This document shows, in pieces, positions 35,861-44,304 of a stretch of 53,446 nt of DNA. The notes beneath the pieces were generated by a model. That model was given only the letters and a program-made list of their open reading frames with translations, was not told the origin of the DNA and made no database searches. The stretch covers positions 1 through 53,446 of the forward strand of contig CACXCB010000059.1 in assembly GCA_902766005.1 (NCBI GenBank). Reading direction: 5' to 3'. The translations under genes and the position numbers were made by a program. The stretch's first letter is position 1. Every line of letters starts with the position of its first letter. The stretch is from an uncultured Erysipelotrichaceae bacterium (GTDB taxonomy: Bacteria; Bacillota_I; Bacilli_A; Erysipelotrichales; Erysipelotrichaceae).

Positions 35861-36853
35861 TCACTCAAAATCAACAGTGACCGTATATTCTTTAGAAACA
35901 GAAGTAATCAGAGGCTGGAAAATCTCCCATGCGGATAATACTGCGTATTTATCTGCAAGAGTAAACAAGTCCTCCTGATTCAGTCTTTCAGACATTGCAT
36001 CACGAATTGATCTTTCAAGAAGATTCTGTTCCTCTAAAGTCAGCTTGATATCCGTGAAAGCGAGTAAACCTTTTTCCGTATCTTCAAATTCCGTCGCTTC
36101 AAGGTCGGGATTGATATATTGTAAAACACTGTGCGGAATGAAAACCGTCACATTCTGCTTGTCTTCATCCACCTTGATGTGATCTTTATCGATCTTGCTC
36201 AGGTCAACAGTATAGACACCGGTGCCGTAATACTTTGCATTTTTGACTTTGGAGAATATAGCCAGATTGCCAAGACCTGCTTTCGTAATTGTTACATCTA
36301 TTGATAACGGCTGTTCCATGACAATCAATTCCTGATGCTGGGTTGCTTCCCCTAAAATGGCATTTTCAAAATCAGCAGCTGTATAACCGATAAAGCCATT
36401 ATTTTCTATTGTCAGATCATGTTCTTCAACTTCCTCAACCGTTTCTGTAACAGGTGTTACAGGCTTTCTCATAAGAAAGAATGTACCGATTGCTCCGACA
36501 AGCAATCCGGCAATAAAGGTAATGATCAAAGCCTTCACTTTCACAGAAGATTTTGCAACTACGGAAACTGCTGCAGCTGCCGTTGCTGCTAACATCTCCT
36601 CCTTTTGTTTAGCTGTTTCTTCCTCCTGCTTTTTCTTTTCCTCTTCTTCTTTTTTCTTCTGTTCTTCTTTTAATCTTCTTTCTTCCTCTTCTTTTCTTCT
36701 TTGTTCTTCCGCTTCTTCACGAGCTTGTTTTGCCTGTTCTTCCGCTTTTTTTATTTTGTCTTCCGTCTTTTTTGCATCTTCTTTTTTCTTTTTGCTTGCA
36801 TCAGTCTCTAAAGTATCTGCTTTCGCATTCACCTGAATCTTATTATCTGCCAT
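35861..36853 (-). CDS. DUF4230 membrane protein with charged coiled coil
   Basis: A 330-residue protein. Residues about 18-90 form a very highly charged Lys/Glu coiled coil. One membrane helix follows (about 106-128, ALIITFIAGLLVGAIGTFFL), then an extracytoplasmic DUF4230 domain with KYYGTGVYTVDLSKID. The N-terminus is cytoplasmic by charge. DUF4230 proteins are widespread and uncharacterised, probably envelope-linked. It is the first gene of the operon with the 5'-nucleotidase and EF-P-like genes, 42 bases upstream. Confidence 0.75.
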   Translation of the reverse strand: MADNKIQVNAKADTLETDASKKKKEDAKKTEDKIKKAEEQAKQAREEAEEQRRKEEEERRLKEEQKKKEEEEKKKQEEETAKQKEEMLAATAAAAVSVVAKSSVKVKALIITFIAGLLVGAIGTFFLMRKPVTPVTETVEEVEEHDLTIENNGFIGYTAADFENAILGEATQHQELIVMEQPLSIDVTITKAGLGNLAIFSKVKNAKYYGTGVYTVDLSKIDKDHIKVDEDKQNVTVFIPHSVLQYINPDLEATEFEDTEKGLLAFTDIKLTLEEQNLLERSIRDAMSERLNQEDLFTLADKYAVLSAWEIFQPLITSVSKEYTVTVDFE

Positions 36854-36912
36854 ATTCTCTCCTGCTGCTTAAAATATCTGTTACTTTTATTATAGCCGTC
36901 TTATCTGTAATA

Positions 36913-36933
36913 AACACAAAAAAAAGAGGTTTC
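36913..36933 (-). terminator. Terminator of the six-gene operon ending with the flavoprotein
   Basis: On the minus strand AAGAGG and CCTCTT flank a short loop, with eight T residues after it. Confidence 0.75.
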
Positions 36934-36956
36934 AAGCCTCTTCAATGAAAACAGAA

Positions 36957-37493
36957 TCAAATGTTTTTGCCCATTTCATAGGCTTCTTTCATCTGCTCTT
37001 TTCCTTCAATATCTCCATGTTTTGGATTATCCACACCATACACAATGCCTTTTCTCACTGCATTCGGCAGACAGATTTCAAAGCCTTCCAATCCGTGTAC
37101 TGCTCCGTTGATGGAATCTCTTCCCGGATCTGTACATGTCAGAATATAGTACATTTCCTTATTTCTTAATTCAAAGAAGCATGGATATGTACGATCAATA
37201 AACGTCTTCATCTGTCCGCAGACATTCAGAAAATAAACCGGTGAAGCAAGAACATAAACATCAGCTTCTTTCATCTTGCCCAGGATTTCATTCATATCAT
37301 CTTTCTGCACGCAGACATTGCCATGTGTATGACAATAGCCGCAAGCCAGGCAATATCCGATCTTCTTTTCTCTCAAAGAGATGTACTCTACTTCATTTCC
37401 TGCTTCTTCTGCACCTTTTTGAAATTCTTTTGCCAGTAAATCTGAATTCCCGTTTTTTCTCGGGCTGGATGAAATTATCAATACCTTCTTCAT
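36957..37493 (-). CDS. Flavodoxin-family NAD(P)H-dependent FMN reductase / iron-sulfur flavoprotein-like
   Basis: A 178-residue flavoprotein. ISSSPRKNGNSDLLA is the FMN phosphate loop, LASPVYFLNVCGQMKTFIDR is the second flavin-contact region, and CLACGYCHTHGNVC near residue 48 gives cysteines suited to a small FeS or redox site, as in iron-sulfur flavoproteins of anaerobes. It would transfer electrons from NAD(P)H to a flavin-linked acceptor. It is the last gene of a minus-strand operon. Confidence 0.82.
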   Translation of the reverse strand: MKKVLIISSSPRKNGNSDLLAKEFQKGAEEAGNEVEYISLREKKIGYCLACGYCHTHGNVCVQKDDMNEILGKMKEADVYVLASPVYFLNVCGQMKTFIDRTYPCFFELRNKEMYYILTCTDPGRDSINGAVHGLEGFEICLPNAVRKGIVYGVDNPKHGDIEGKEQMKEAYEMGKNI

Positions 37494-37512
37494 TTTCTCT
37501 CTCCTCAGACAC

Positions 37513-37791
37513 TCATTTGCTTGCTTCTATTATAACATGCATTGTATCTCCGTCAGCTTTATTTGCTTTCTTTCTGATACTTTTTAGTACACCTATGACA
37601 TAACAGATTTTATCATTCTCATCTCTGACACCCATATTGACAATACTTCCGTCATATGGAATACCGTCAAACAGTGCATGCACTTTGACTCTTCCCTTTC
37701 CGAATTCCTTTTTTATATCAAAGGGGAAAATCACATAGGCTCCGCCATTGTCTTGATTTTCATGCAAAACCGCATCAAACTCATATTTCAT
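37513..37791 (-). CDS. DUF1905-family protein
   Basis: A 92-residue protein matching the DUF1905 pattern: FDAVLHENQDNGGAYVIFPFD, the GRVKVHALFDGIPYDGS strand pair and VLKSIRKKANKADGDTM. DUF1905 is a small beta-barrel domain of unknown function, often single-domain as here. It lies three bases after the esterase gene and 19 bases before the flavoprotein gene, so it is translated from the same transcript. Confidence 0.8.
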   Translation of the reverse strand: MKYEFDAVLHENQDNGGAYVIFPFDIKKEFGKGRVKVHALFDGIPYDGSIVNMGVRDENDKICYVIGVLKSIRKKANKADGDTMHVIIEASK

Positions 37792-37794
37792 AAC

Positions 37795-38583
37795 TCACCC
37801 ATTACACAGCATCTGTATATACACTTCACACAGTTTTTTCTTTGCTTCCTTGGCATTTTTTGTCCATGGCATCATCAAATCAAATGCATGTACATCACCA
37901 TGATACATATCCGCTTCTGCTTTTATTCCTGCATCTTTTAAATTATGAATAAAAGCTAATGTTTCTGCATAAAACGGTTCTCCGTCACTCACAAAGGTAT
38001 ATGCAGGAGGCAAACCATGATACTCTGTTTCCCTTGAGACGGATGCGTATTTCGGAATATCTTCTTTACCGTATAAATCTCCAAGATAGTGTCTCCAGCC
38101 ACAATGGTTTTTTCTTGTATTCCAGACCTTTCCATGATTATCTTCAGAAGAATCCGTATCAAAGCAATCAATCATCGGATATAACGGAATCTGAAAAAAT
38201 ACGTTTACTTCTTTTTTATCTCTGGCATATAAACATACTGCTGCAGCTAATCCTCCTCCGGCACTTTCACCACCGACAATAATGCGGTCTTTTCTGATTC
38301 CCAATTCCTCAGCATGCTCATGCATATAAACCAATGCTTTGTAACAGTCTTCCAAAGCCGCCGGATATGGCTTCTGCCATGCCAGACGGTATTCTGGAGA
38401 AAGTACAACTGCTCCATATTTTTCTGCTAACATCTTTCCGCAGGAAACATACACCATTTCAGACATACCGAGCATATATCCCCCGCCATGGATCCACAAT
38501 ATACCGGGAAGAGGTTTATTTTGATTCTTTGGAGAAAGAATGATGGTTTTCATGCCTTCGATTTTTATAATGGAAGTTTTCAT
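37795..38583 (-). CDS. Alpha/beta hydrolase (esterase/lipase, HSL-like)
   Basis: A 262-residue hydrolase with the oxyanion motif HGGGYMLG, the nucleophile elbow GGESAGGG and a late catalytic His in DVHAFDLMM. This is the hormone-sensitive-lipase-like family IV esterase pattern. The ATG at 38583 overlaps the stop of the preceding acetyltransferase gene as ATGA, so translation is coupled. It is cytoplasmic; the ester substrate is unknown. Confidence 0.83.
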   Translation of the reverse strand: MKTSIIKIEGMKTIILSPKNQNKPLPGILWIHGGGYMLGMSEMVYVSCGKMLAEKYGAVVLSPEYRLAWQKPYPAALEDCYKALVYMHEHAEELGIRKDRIIVGGESAGGGLAAAVCLYARDKKEVNVFFQIPLYPMIDCFDTDSSEDNHGKVWNTRKNHCGWRHYLGDLYGKEDIPKYASVSRETEYHGLPPAYTFVSDGEPFYAETLAFIHNLKDAGIKAEADMYHGDVHAFDLMMPWTKNAKEAKKKLCEVYIQMLCNG

Positions 38584-39218
38584 ATGCAATTCTCTTTAAA
38601 AAAACGATTTATTTCTTCTTCCAGATATTTATAAAATCTACCGATATGCAATCCATCTGCCAAAGAGTGATGCACCATGATCGATACAGGCATCATCATT
38701 TTATCTCCGGTCTTTTCATATTTTCCCCAGGATATTCTCGGATTGGATTCTTTTCCATCATATGGCTGTAATAACTCACTGTAATGAACCCAGGGAAGAG
38801 CGGAAATAAAATACAATCCTTCCACATCTTCATCCACAATGGAATTTGCTTCCCTGCTTAAACGTCTTTGTTTTTCGGCATATGGAAAGTATTCTTCCCA
38901 ATCCATATCATGCATTAAATTACAGTAACAATATGTTTCATCATCCAATAGTTCAATATGTGATGTTCCGCATGTATCATATTCTACAATACTTCCATCA
39001 TGGATTCTCTGTCTTAGCTGAGGAACACGGTTGGCAGCCAAAGCTACGGCATGCACAAAGGCAAGATAAAACGAATGGTTGTTTTTCCTGCAGTAATCAT
39101 ATAACGGTTTAACATCCACATTGACAGTAACACCGGCATACGGATTAACCATATTCAGAAAATGCAGAAAGTGGTCTTTTCTTGCATATGTATTGAGATC
39201 GATTGTCTTTTTATTCAT
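38580..39218 (-). CDS. Chloramphenicol acetyltransferase-like (type A CAT fold) protein
   Basis: A 212-residue CAT-fold protein with the catalytic His in HHSLADGLHIGRFY near the C-terminus and a SWGKYE strand. Many chromosomal relatives do not confer drug resistance. An acyl transfer from acetyl-CoA to a small hydroxyl compound is the safest prediction. It sits in an operon with an esterase and small unknown genes, not with mobile or resistance genes. Confidence 0.75.
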   Translation of the reverse strand: MNKKTIDLNTYARKDHFLHFLNMVNPYAGVTVNVDVKPLYDYCRKNNHSFYLAFVHAVALAANRVPQLRQRIHDGSIVEYDTCGTSHIELLDDETYCYCNLMHDMDWEEYFPYAEKQRRLSREANSIVDEDVEGLYFISALPWVHYSELLQPYDGKESNPRISWGKYEKTGDKMMMPVSIMVHHSLADGLHIGRFYKYLEEEINRFFKENCI

Positions 39219-39231
39219 CCTTTACTCTTTT

Positions 39232-39456
39232 CTAATAAATGGTTTCCGGTGTTTCTTCAATACCGTATTTGTCCATGAATTCATGCAAATCCGCTGAGCT
39301 TCTGATCAGCATCACCTCTTCAAAACGCTGTGTATTCTTATTTAAGAATCCCGCAGTAGATTCTCCCGTACAGATGCTGCTGCGTATTACCGGTTTTAAA
39401 TTCTCATGGTCATAGGTTAATTTTGTCGCTTTTGCTTTTCTTTTAAACAGATTCAT
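39232..39456 (-). CDS. Small hypothetical protein, 74 residues
   Basis: Not recognised. It begins MNLFKRKAKATK, then a short mixed alpha/beta pattern with RSSICTGESTAGF and a C-terminal helix HEFMDKYGIE. The start lies one base after the zinc-ribbon gene stop, with GGGAGC upstream, and the next gene follows after 13 bases, so it is expressed within the operon. Two similar IRSS and IRSSAD segments suggest a small beta-sheet core. Confidence 0.7.
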   Translation of the reverse strand: MNLFKRKAKATKLTYDHENLKPVIRSSICTGESTAGFLNKNTQRFEEVMLIRSSADLHEFMDKYGIEETPETIY

Positions 39457-39457
39457 A

Positions 39458-41035
39458 TTAAGCTCCCATCATTAGTACAATTGACATGATAAACATTATC
39501 ACAGGTAAAATGATAATTAATAATCCCGAAAAAAAGTCGCTTCGGTTAAAATGTTTAAATTCTTCTTTGATGTTTTCAATAAAACTGAGATCCGGATTTT
39601 TTACACGGATTCTTTTTTTATTGCCATCCTCTGATATCCGGTAGACCAGCGGATGATCATAGATATCTCTTCTTAAATACGCAATCCAGAAAATAAAGGT
39701 GAATGGAATGGAAAGAATCAGCCAAATGCTGATGTAGCCAAAATGCAGTTCTGATATAGGTTTACTTTGTGACCATTGAAAGAAGATGGCAATCAATAAA
39801 GGCAGTATATTGAAAAGGATAAGACCAATGATATTTCGAATAACTCTTCCACTGTTGAAGAAATGAATTTCAACATCCACAGGTTTTCCATGGTATACTT
39901 CTCTGAATATCGGTATTGCGTGCTTTGTGTCTTTATCTGTATTTTTGTTTTCAGAATTCACTTTTAACTGCAGATGCTTTTGCCTGTCTTGTCCGAAAGC
40001 TACAAATGCAATACATCCGACAACTGCCGCAGCCATTAAGGCAAACTCAATACTATGCATCCAGAATAATACGACTAAGAAAGGAATGATTGTTGTGAGA
40101 AGAGGTTCTATAAACCAGAACCGGTTGGTATCCATTTTCTCATTTAGAGAAACTGCTACAGCGCCTGTCTGTCCGTTTACTGCAACACTCAGATTTTGCT
40201 GAGAGATAATATACATCGGCAGAAGAACAGGCAGCTGCTCCAAATCTGTACATCCCGCATATAATTTCAAGCCTTTTGTATGCATCGTTTTCTCAACAAC
40301 AGGCAGATAATCCAGTTCTACTTCTTTCTTTGTTCTTTCCGAAAGCTCTGTATCAGTTATATCCTGTGTCTTTACACGATGCCCCGCAACATAACCGAAG
40401 TTAAACTCCCTGCATTCATCCCAGTTAAATGGCTCCGCAGCATCTAACACTTCATTTCTTAATTGTTTACTCGTATTAATAGCAATTTCATTGATATATC
40501 CGCCGCAATGGTATTTTCTTTTACTGATATCACGCACCACTTCAAATCCAATCGGTCCGCGCACAAATTGATAGGGAAGATAATAACCTTCCAGTTTATC
40601 AATATTCTTTTTTACAATTGTTTTTTCTTTCATGCTTCCATGAGAAGAAATCCATTTTGACAGTTTATCTTTTGCCTCATCCAATGTAATTTGAAAAGGA
40701 ATGACGCTTTCAGGAAACGAAACACTTTGAGAAAACTCACTTCTTACCAAGCTGCCTGTGCAAAAAGAACATGTACCAGCGGCTTCTCCTTCTTTTACAA
40801 TTACCTCAGCACCACATCCCGGACAAGAGTACAAAACCGCATCTGCCGTCTTAATCTCTTGTTGCAATCTTTTCCGGCTGACACTTCTCCATCTTTCGAT
40901 TCTTTTAATCTGTTCTCCGGGAGGAGTATCTGCGCCGCAATAAGAACAGTGATAAAAATCATCTTTTATATTATATTTCACCGGTGCACCACACTCAGGG
41001 CAAAGCAGATGTATCGGATGTTTCCCCTGTTCCAT
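39458..41035 (-). CDS. Zinc-ribbon membrane protein (TFIIB-type zinc ribbon annotation group)
   Basis: A 525-residue protein. Two zinc ribbons open it: CPECG...CSYCG at about 12-35 and CPGCG...CSFC at about 72-93. A soluble segment follows, then three or four membrane spans around residues 310-370 and 410-460, and a C-terminal span near 500-520. The ATG at 41035 follows GGAGGCAGGA; an upstream GTG at 41053 lies before that site and is rejected. The function is unknown; it heads the minus-strand operon running to 36957. Confidence 0.72.
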   Translation of the reverse strand: MEQGKHPIHLLCPECGAPVKYNIKDDFYHCSYCGADTPPGEQIKRIERWRSVSRKRLQQEIKTADAVLYSCPGCGAEVIVKEGEAAGTCSFCTGSLVRSEFSQSVSFPESVIPFQITLDEAKDKLSKWISSHGSMKEKTIVKKNIDKLEGYYLPYQFVRGPIGFEVVRDISKRKYHCGGYINEIAINTSKQLRNEVLDAAEPFNWDECREFNFGYVAGHRVKTQDITDTELSERTKKEVELDYLPVVEKTMHTKGLKLYAGCTDLEQLPVLLPMYIISQQNLSVAVNGQTGAVAVSLNEKMDTNRFWFIEPLLTTIIPFLVVLFWMHSIEFALMAAAVVGCIAFVAFGQDRQKHLQLKVNSENKNTDKDTKHAIPIFREVYHGKPVDVEIHFFNSGRVIRNIIGLILFNILPLLIAIFFQWSQSKPISELHFGYISIWLILSIPFTFIFWIAYLRRDIYDHPLVYRISEDGNKKRIRVKNPDLSFIENIKEEFKHFNRSDFFSGLLIIILPVIMFIMSIVLMMGA

Positions 41036-41087
41036 TCCTGCCTCCTTTCTCACATCGATGTGAAAAAAATACCTACTACTATAGTAT

Positions 41088-41116
41088 CAAAAAAAAGAGG
41101 AATATGGCATTCCTCT
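41088..41116 (-). terminator. Terminator of the esterase gene
   Basis: AGAGGAAT and ATTCCTCT flank ATGGC; on the minus strand eight T residues follow. Confidence 0.8.
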
Positions 41117-41123
41117 CTTCTGT

Positions 41124-41921
41124 TTATACCGATCTTTTCCCCAGTTTTGCGTAATAATCTTCTCTCGGCAGCCAATCCAGAAACTGTTCTACCTGCTGAT
41201 CCCAGAAGCGCCATTCATGGCCGAAACCCGGTCCTTCTTTCCATGTGACATCTGCACCGAGTTCCTTTAATTCTTCCGCAAAATCCTTGTTTGTCTGCAA
41301 CAGGAAATCCTTATCTCCACAAGCATCATAAATTTTTGGGAAAGACTTGCCGTCTTCTTTGATTTTCTTTGCTAATACATGTAGATCATATTCCGGATCA
41401 GGCTTCCCCTGCTCGCCCATTGGATTTGCAGCAAATGTTGCAGGATTAATATGTACGCCTGCAGAGAATGCGCCGATCGCATGATATTTATCCGGGTTGG
41501 TTAATCCGTGCAGGAATGCGCCATATCCACCCATGGACAGACCGGCAATGTATGTATTTTCCGGTTCTGTAGCAATAGGAAAATAATTTGTCACAAATTC
41601 AGGAAGCTCTTCGGAGATGAATTTTTTAAAATCATCACCACCTACTTTGGCATATGCTTTGTTTTCTGCAGAAACATTAATTACCGCAATTCTTCTTTCC
41701 TCAGCATACATCTCTACATTTGTGTAGCCTGTCCACTGTGCATGGTTGTTGCCAAAGCCATGCAGAAGATACAAGACAGGGAATTTTTCTTTTAATACAT
41801 GTGTTGCGGGTCCATCACCCATCCCCAAAGATTCCGGGCATGTGACAGAAGGAAGTACGACAGTGATATCCACCGCCCTATTTAATACATACGAATAAAA
41901 ATTACAAATTGTTTTTGCCAT
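41124..41921 (-). CDS. Esterase D / tributyrin-esterase-like alpha/beta hydrolase
   Basis: A 265-residue hydrolase of the esterase D (S-formylglutathione hydrolase, EstA) family: YLLHGFGNNHAQW, the nucleophile elbow GLSMGGYGAF and a late GFGHEWRFWD with the catalytic His. It is cytoplasmic and monocistronic, with its own extended -10 promoter and terminator. It would cleave small acyl esters; the physiological substrate is unknown. Confidence 0.85.
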   Translation of the reverse strand: MAKTICNFYSYVLNRAVDITVVLPSVTCPESLGMGDGPATHVLKEKFPVLYLLHGFGNNHAQWTGYTNVEMYAEERRIAVINVSAENKAYAKVGGDDFKKFISEELPEFVTNYFPIATEPENTYIAGLSMGGYGAFLHGLTNPDKYHAIGAFSAGVHINPATFAANPMGEQGKPDPEYDLHVLAKKIKEDGKSFPKIYDACGDKDFLLQTNKDFAEELKELGADVTWKEGPGFGHEWRFWDQQVEQFLDWLPREDYYAKLGKRSV

Positions 41922-41947
41922 GATCTTTTCCTTTCCTGTTTTGCATC

Positions 41948-41956
41948 ATTATATCA
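41948..41956 (-). promoter_or_regulatory. Extended -10 promoter of the esterase gene
   Basis: TGATATAAT on the minus strand, about 27 bases before the start codon. The remaining stretch up to 42148 shows no gene or clear site. Confidence 0.5.
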
Positions 41957-42148
41957 CAGTATGATCATCATCTATTTCACTTTCATGCATACTTGTCACA
42001 TATTTTTCAACCTTTTCTTCTTGTTCTGTAAATCAATAGACCAGTCGTAAATACAAAGGCGGTTCTTGCCGAATCCATAACTGAAAACCAAAGAATACGG
42101 ATTCCGTTTCATGAGTATTCTCTTTCATTTTTTATAAACATTATTGGT

Positions 42149-42550
42149 TTAGAAATGCTTTATGACCATGGCAGAGTAGTTGTCATATTGTTGGAAGCCA
42201 AATCTTTCATAAAAAGAAATCGTCTTTGGATCGGATGGCATGATCTTGATATACAACAGATCCTCATAATAGCTTAGTATACGACGCATTAATTCTTCAC
42301 CGATATGCAATCCCTGATATGCAGGATCAACTAACAGATAATGCAGAAAAGCTACCGTTACACCATCATCCAGGCCACGTACCAGACCGACGAGTCTTTC
42401 GCCATCCCATGCCGAAATCACATGTGTGGAATTGTGCATGGCTTTCACCAGTCTTTCGGGATATCTTCCCGATTCCCAATGAACAGATAAGAACAATTGT
42501 TTTAGATCCTCTTCCCTGAATTCTTTCATTTCTTTATATATGATTGTCAT
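42149..42550 (-). CDS. GNAT-family N-acetyltransferase
   Basis: A 133-residue GNAT protein. The acetyl-CoA loop is in LVDPAYQGLHIGEELMRR near residue 80, and YERFGFQQYDNYSAMV closes the fold. The ATG at 42550 follows AGGAATG; the ORF extension to 42565 lacks a better site. It lies seven bases after the EIIB-ROK fusion gene, so both are co-transcribed. The substrate is unknown. Confidence 0.82.
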   Translation of the reverse strand: MTIIYKEMKEFREEDLKQLFLSVHWESGRYPERLVKAMHNSTHVISAWDGERLVGLVRGLDDGVTVAFLHYLLVDPAYQGLHIGEELMRRILSYYEDLLYIKIMPSDPKTISFYERFGFQQYDNYSAMVIKHF

Positions 42551-42557
42551 ATCATTC

Positions 42558-43958
42558 CTACACACTATAAATGTCTATCTCAGAAAGGCATTTCAACATG
42601 ATTCCGACCATCATATATTCCGAGAAATTATCGATATACCTAAGTTCCGGCAAGCTTTCTTCCGGAATATATTTTTTCAATTCTTCCCTCAGTGCATTCA
42701 TATCTGCAGCAAGCCTGCAATGTACAAAGACTGCTTCCGGTGCGACAGTACAAATCTCGGCAACCAATGCTTTTGAGACCGTTTCCAGCACACCGTCATT
42801 TGTCCATCTGGTTTCCTGCGGACTGTGGTTCAAATTGAAAGCATTCTGTGCGTTGCCTATTTCACCGGCAAAATGATTTTTGCCTCTAACAAGCTGACCG
42901 TTAATGATGATTCCCGAACCGCCAAAAGCAGATCCATACGGCTGAAAGTAAAACAGGAGATTGTCAAAATGATCCTGCAGGGCATTTAAGCCGGTCGCTA
43001 CCGAATTGCAGTCATTTTCAATTGTTGCCCATCGTTTGTATTTATTAATCAGATGCAGGGCAATATCCTCATGATTGAATGTATCTCCGTATGTTACCTT
43101 TCCACCCACTTCTGTTCCGGGCATGCTGACACCGATTCTTTCAATTTCCGGATGACGTGCAACCTGTGTATCAATGATATCTTCAATATCCCTTATACTG
43201 ATGTTCGGCTTCAAAACCGTACCATAGTCCTCAATATTCCCCTGATTGTAGTAACGGTAAACCAGACGGATTTGTTGGGCACCATTGACAATGCCAATGG
43301 CCAGTATCCTGGCATCATTGGTCAGCTTTTCTTCCATCCATTGTGTTTTGGTCTGTTTCGGTTTAGCTTTTTCCAACTCTTTTTGAATCATAGAGATCAT
43401 TGCTCCGCTGTCATACGAGGCAAAGATTTGCGCAGGTATGGTTAAAACAAGTTTTCCTTTCAAACCCGCCTGTACTTTTTTCATTTGAAAGCCAATCTGC
43501 GGTGCAAGAAGAATAACATCATTCTGCATACCGTGTTCATACAGCTCGTTATATGCAACAGCAGTGAAATGATAATCCAGTTTTAACAGTTCAGCAGCAC
43601 TGTTTAACTGATCAGCAAAAAAAGATGTTGTGAGGCCGCTGGAACAGGATAAAAGCACATTCAGTGTTCTCTTATCCTTCATCTTGATCAAAGCATCTTT
43701 CATCTCTCTGAAAAGACGCTCTGCATGCTCTTTTTCATTGTATTGGAAATGCAGATAAAAAACGATTTCATTGCGGGCAATATCCGTAATCTCCAGTTCA
43801 ATAATGCTCATTTCATGGAAGCGTACTTCTCCGACTGCTTTTTCTCCCTTTAATACAATTGTATTGTCAGTTTCTATGATTTCATAATATCGGCTTTTCT
43901 GGTTCAAAATCATCTGATAGTACTCTTTTACTTCCTGTATGCAGTCTATTGTCAGCAT
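42558..43958 (-). CDS. PTS EIIB-like domain fused to a ROK-family domain
   Basis: A 466-residue chimera. Residues 1-95 are an unrecognised domain. Residues about 98-200 look like a lactose/cellobiose-type PTS EIIB, with the phosphorylatable Cys105 in LLSCSSGLTTS and an APQIGFQ strand. From about 225 a ROK fold follows: GVSMPGTEVGG, IENDCNSVATG and GSGIIINGQLVRGKNHFAGEIGN. The ROK ATP-binding motif is degenerate (LAIGIVNGAQ instead of DxGxT) and the zinc-binding CxCGxxGC is absent. The start at 43958 follows GGAGGAAAA. I infer a sensor or regulator that reads PTS phosphorylation, not a sugar kinase. Confidence 0.75.
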   Translation of the reverse strand: MLTIDCIQEVKEYYQMILNQKSRYYEIIETDNTIVLKGEKAVGEVRFHEMSIIELEITDIARNEIVFYLHFQYNEKEHAERLFREMKDALIKMKDKRTLNVLLSCSSGLTTSFFADQLNSAAELLKLDYHFTAVAYNELYEHGMQNDVILLAPQIGFQMKKVQAGLKGKLVLTIPAQIFASYDSGAMISMIQKELEKAKPKQTKTQWMEEKLTNDARILAIGIVNGAQQIRLVYRYYNQGNIEDYGTVLKPNISIRDIEDIIDTQVARHPEIERIGVSMPGTEVGGKVTYGDTFNHEDIALHLINKYKRWATIENDCNSVATGLNALQDHFDNLLFYFQPYGSAFGGSGIIINGQLVRGKNHFAGEIGNAQNAFNLNHSPQETRWTNDGVLETVSKALVAEICTVAPEAVFVHCRLAADMNALREELKKYIPEESLPELRYIDNFSEYMMVGIMLKCLSEIDIYSV

Positions 43959-44104
43959 TGTTTTTCCTCCTGTAACAATTCTATTGATTATATGAAAATC
44001 ACACTTATGCATATCCATTATACATTTGAATACTTCATTTTTTTCTTGCATTTTCAAAAAATCAGAGTATGATATCGTATTGCACAAAAAAAGGAGGTAA
44101 ATGA

Positions 44105-44209
44105 ATGCAGACAATAACATTTTTCACTTGTTTGTTGGCACCATACGTAATGGCATACTTTGCACTGGCATATTCCATGGAATTCGGAAAATTAAATACA
44201 CGTCGTTAA
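44105..44209 (+). CDS. Small predicted membrane protein, 34 residues
   Basis: An ATG at 44105 lies six bases behind a perfect AAAGGAGGT, and the 34 codons encode one hydrophobic helix (about residues 4-24, [20 protein letters not shown]) ending with a basic tail NTRR. The stop is followed at once by a T-rich terminator, so it is an independent transcription unit. No known small protein (CydX, KdpF and the like) is clearly matched. The overlapping longer frame from 44101 has no sensible protein content. Confidence 0.7.
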   Translation: MQTITFFTCLLAPYVMAYFALAYSMEFGKLNTRR

Positions 44210-44237
44210 GTCATATGCCGGTATGGCTCTTTTTTTT
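44209..44237 (+). terminator. Terminator of the 34-residue protein gene
   Basis: AGTCATA and TATGGCT (one T-G wobble) enclose TGCCGG, followed by eight T residues. Confidence 0.7.
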
Positions 44238-44238
44238 C

Positions 44239-44296
44239 AGCAGAAGATTCTGCTTACATATATTTCAAAAGGTCAGATGCAATCTGATCTTTTTTT
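44239..44296. terminator. Second hairpin and bidirectional terminator
   Basis: A hairpin AGCAGAA-GA-TTCTGCT (44239-44254) is followed by a terminator: AGGTCAGAT with ATCTGATCT around GCA (44270-44290), then six T residues. On the minus strand it also ends with TTTT, so it likely terminated the broken minus-strand gene. A short RNA between the two terminators is possible but unproven. Confidence 0.5.
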
Positions 44297-44304
44297 ACAG
44301 GTAT

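Noticed and set aside
36600..36830. Low-complexity repeat or microsatellite
   Set aside because: It encodes the charged coiled coil of the DUF4230 protein, so the repetition is at protein level.
35512..36836. Lys/Glu-rich or Ser/Phe-rich antisense frames around the DUF4230 coiled coil
   Set aside because: They arise from the repetitive AAG/GAA codons of the coiled coil and linker on the other strand.
38580..39218. Chloramphenicol resistance gene
   Set aside because: The CAT fold is present, but chromosomal relatives in operons like this are usually not resistance enzymes, and there is no mobile context.
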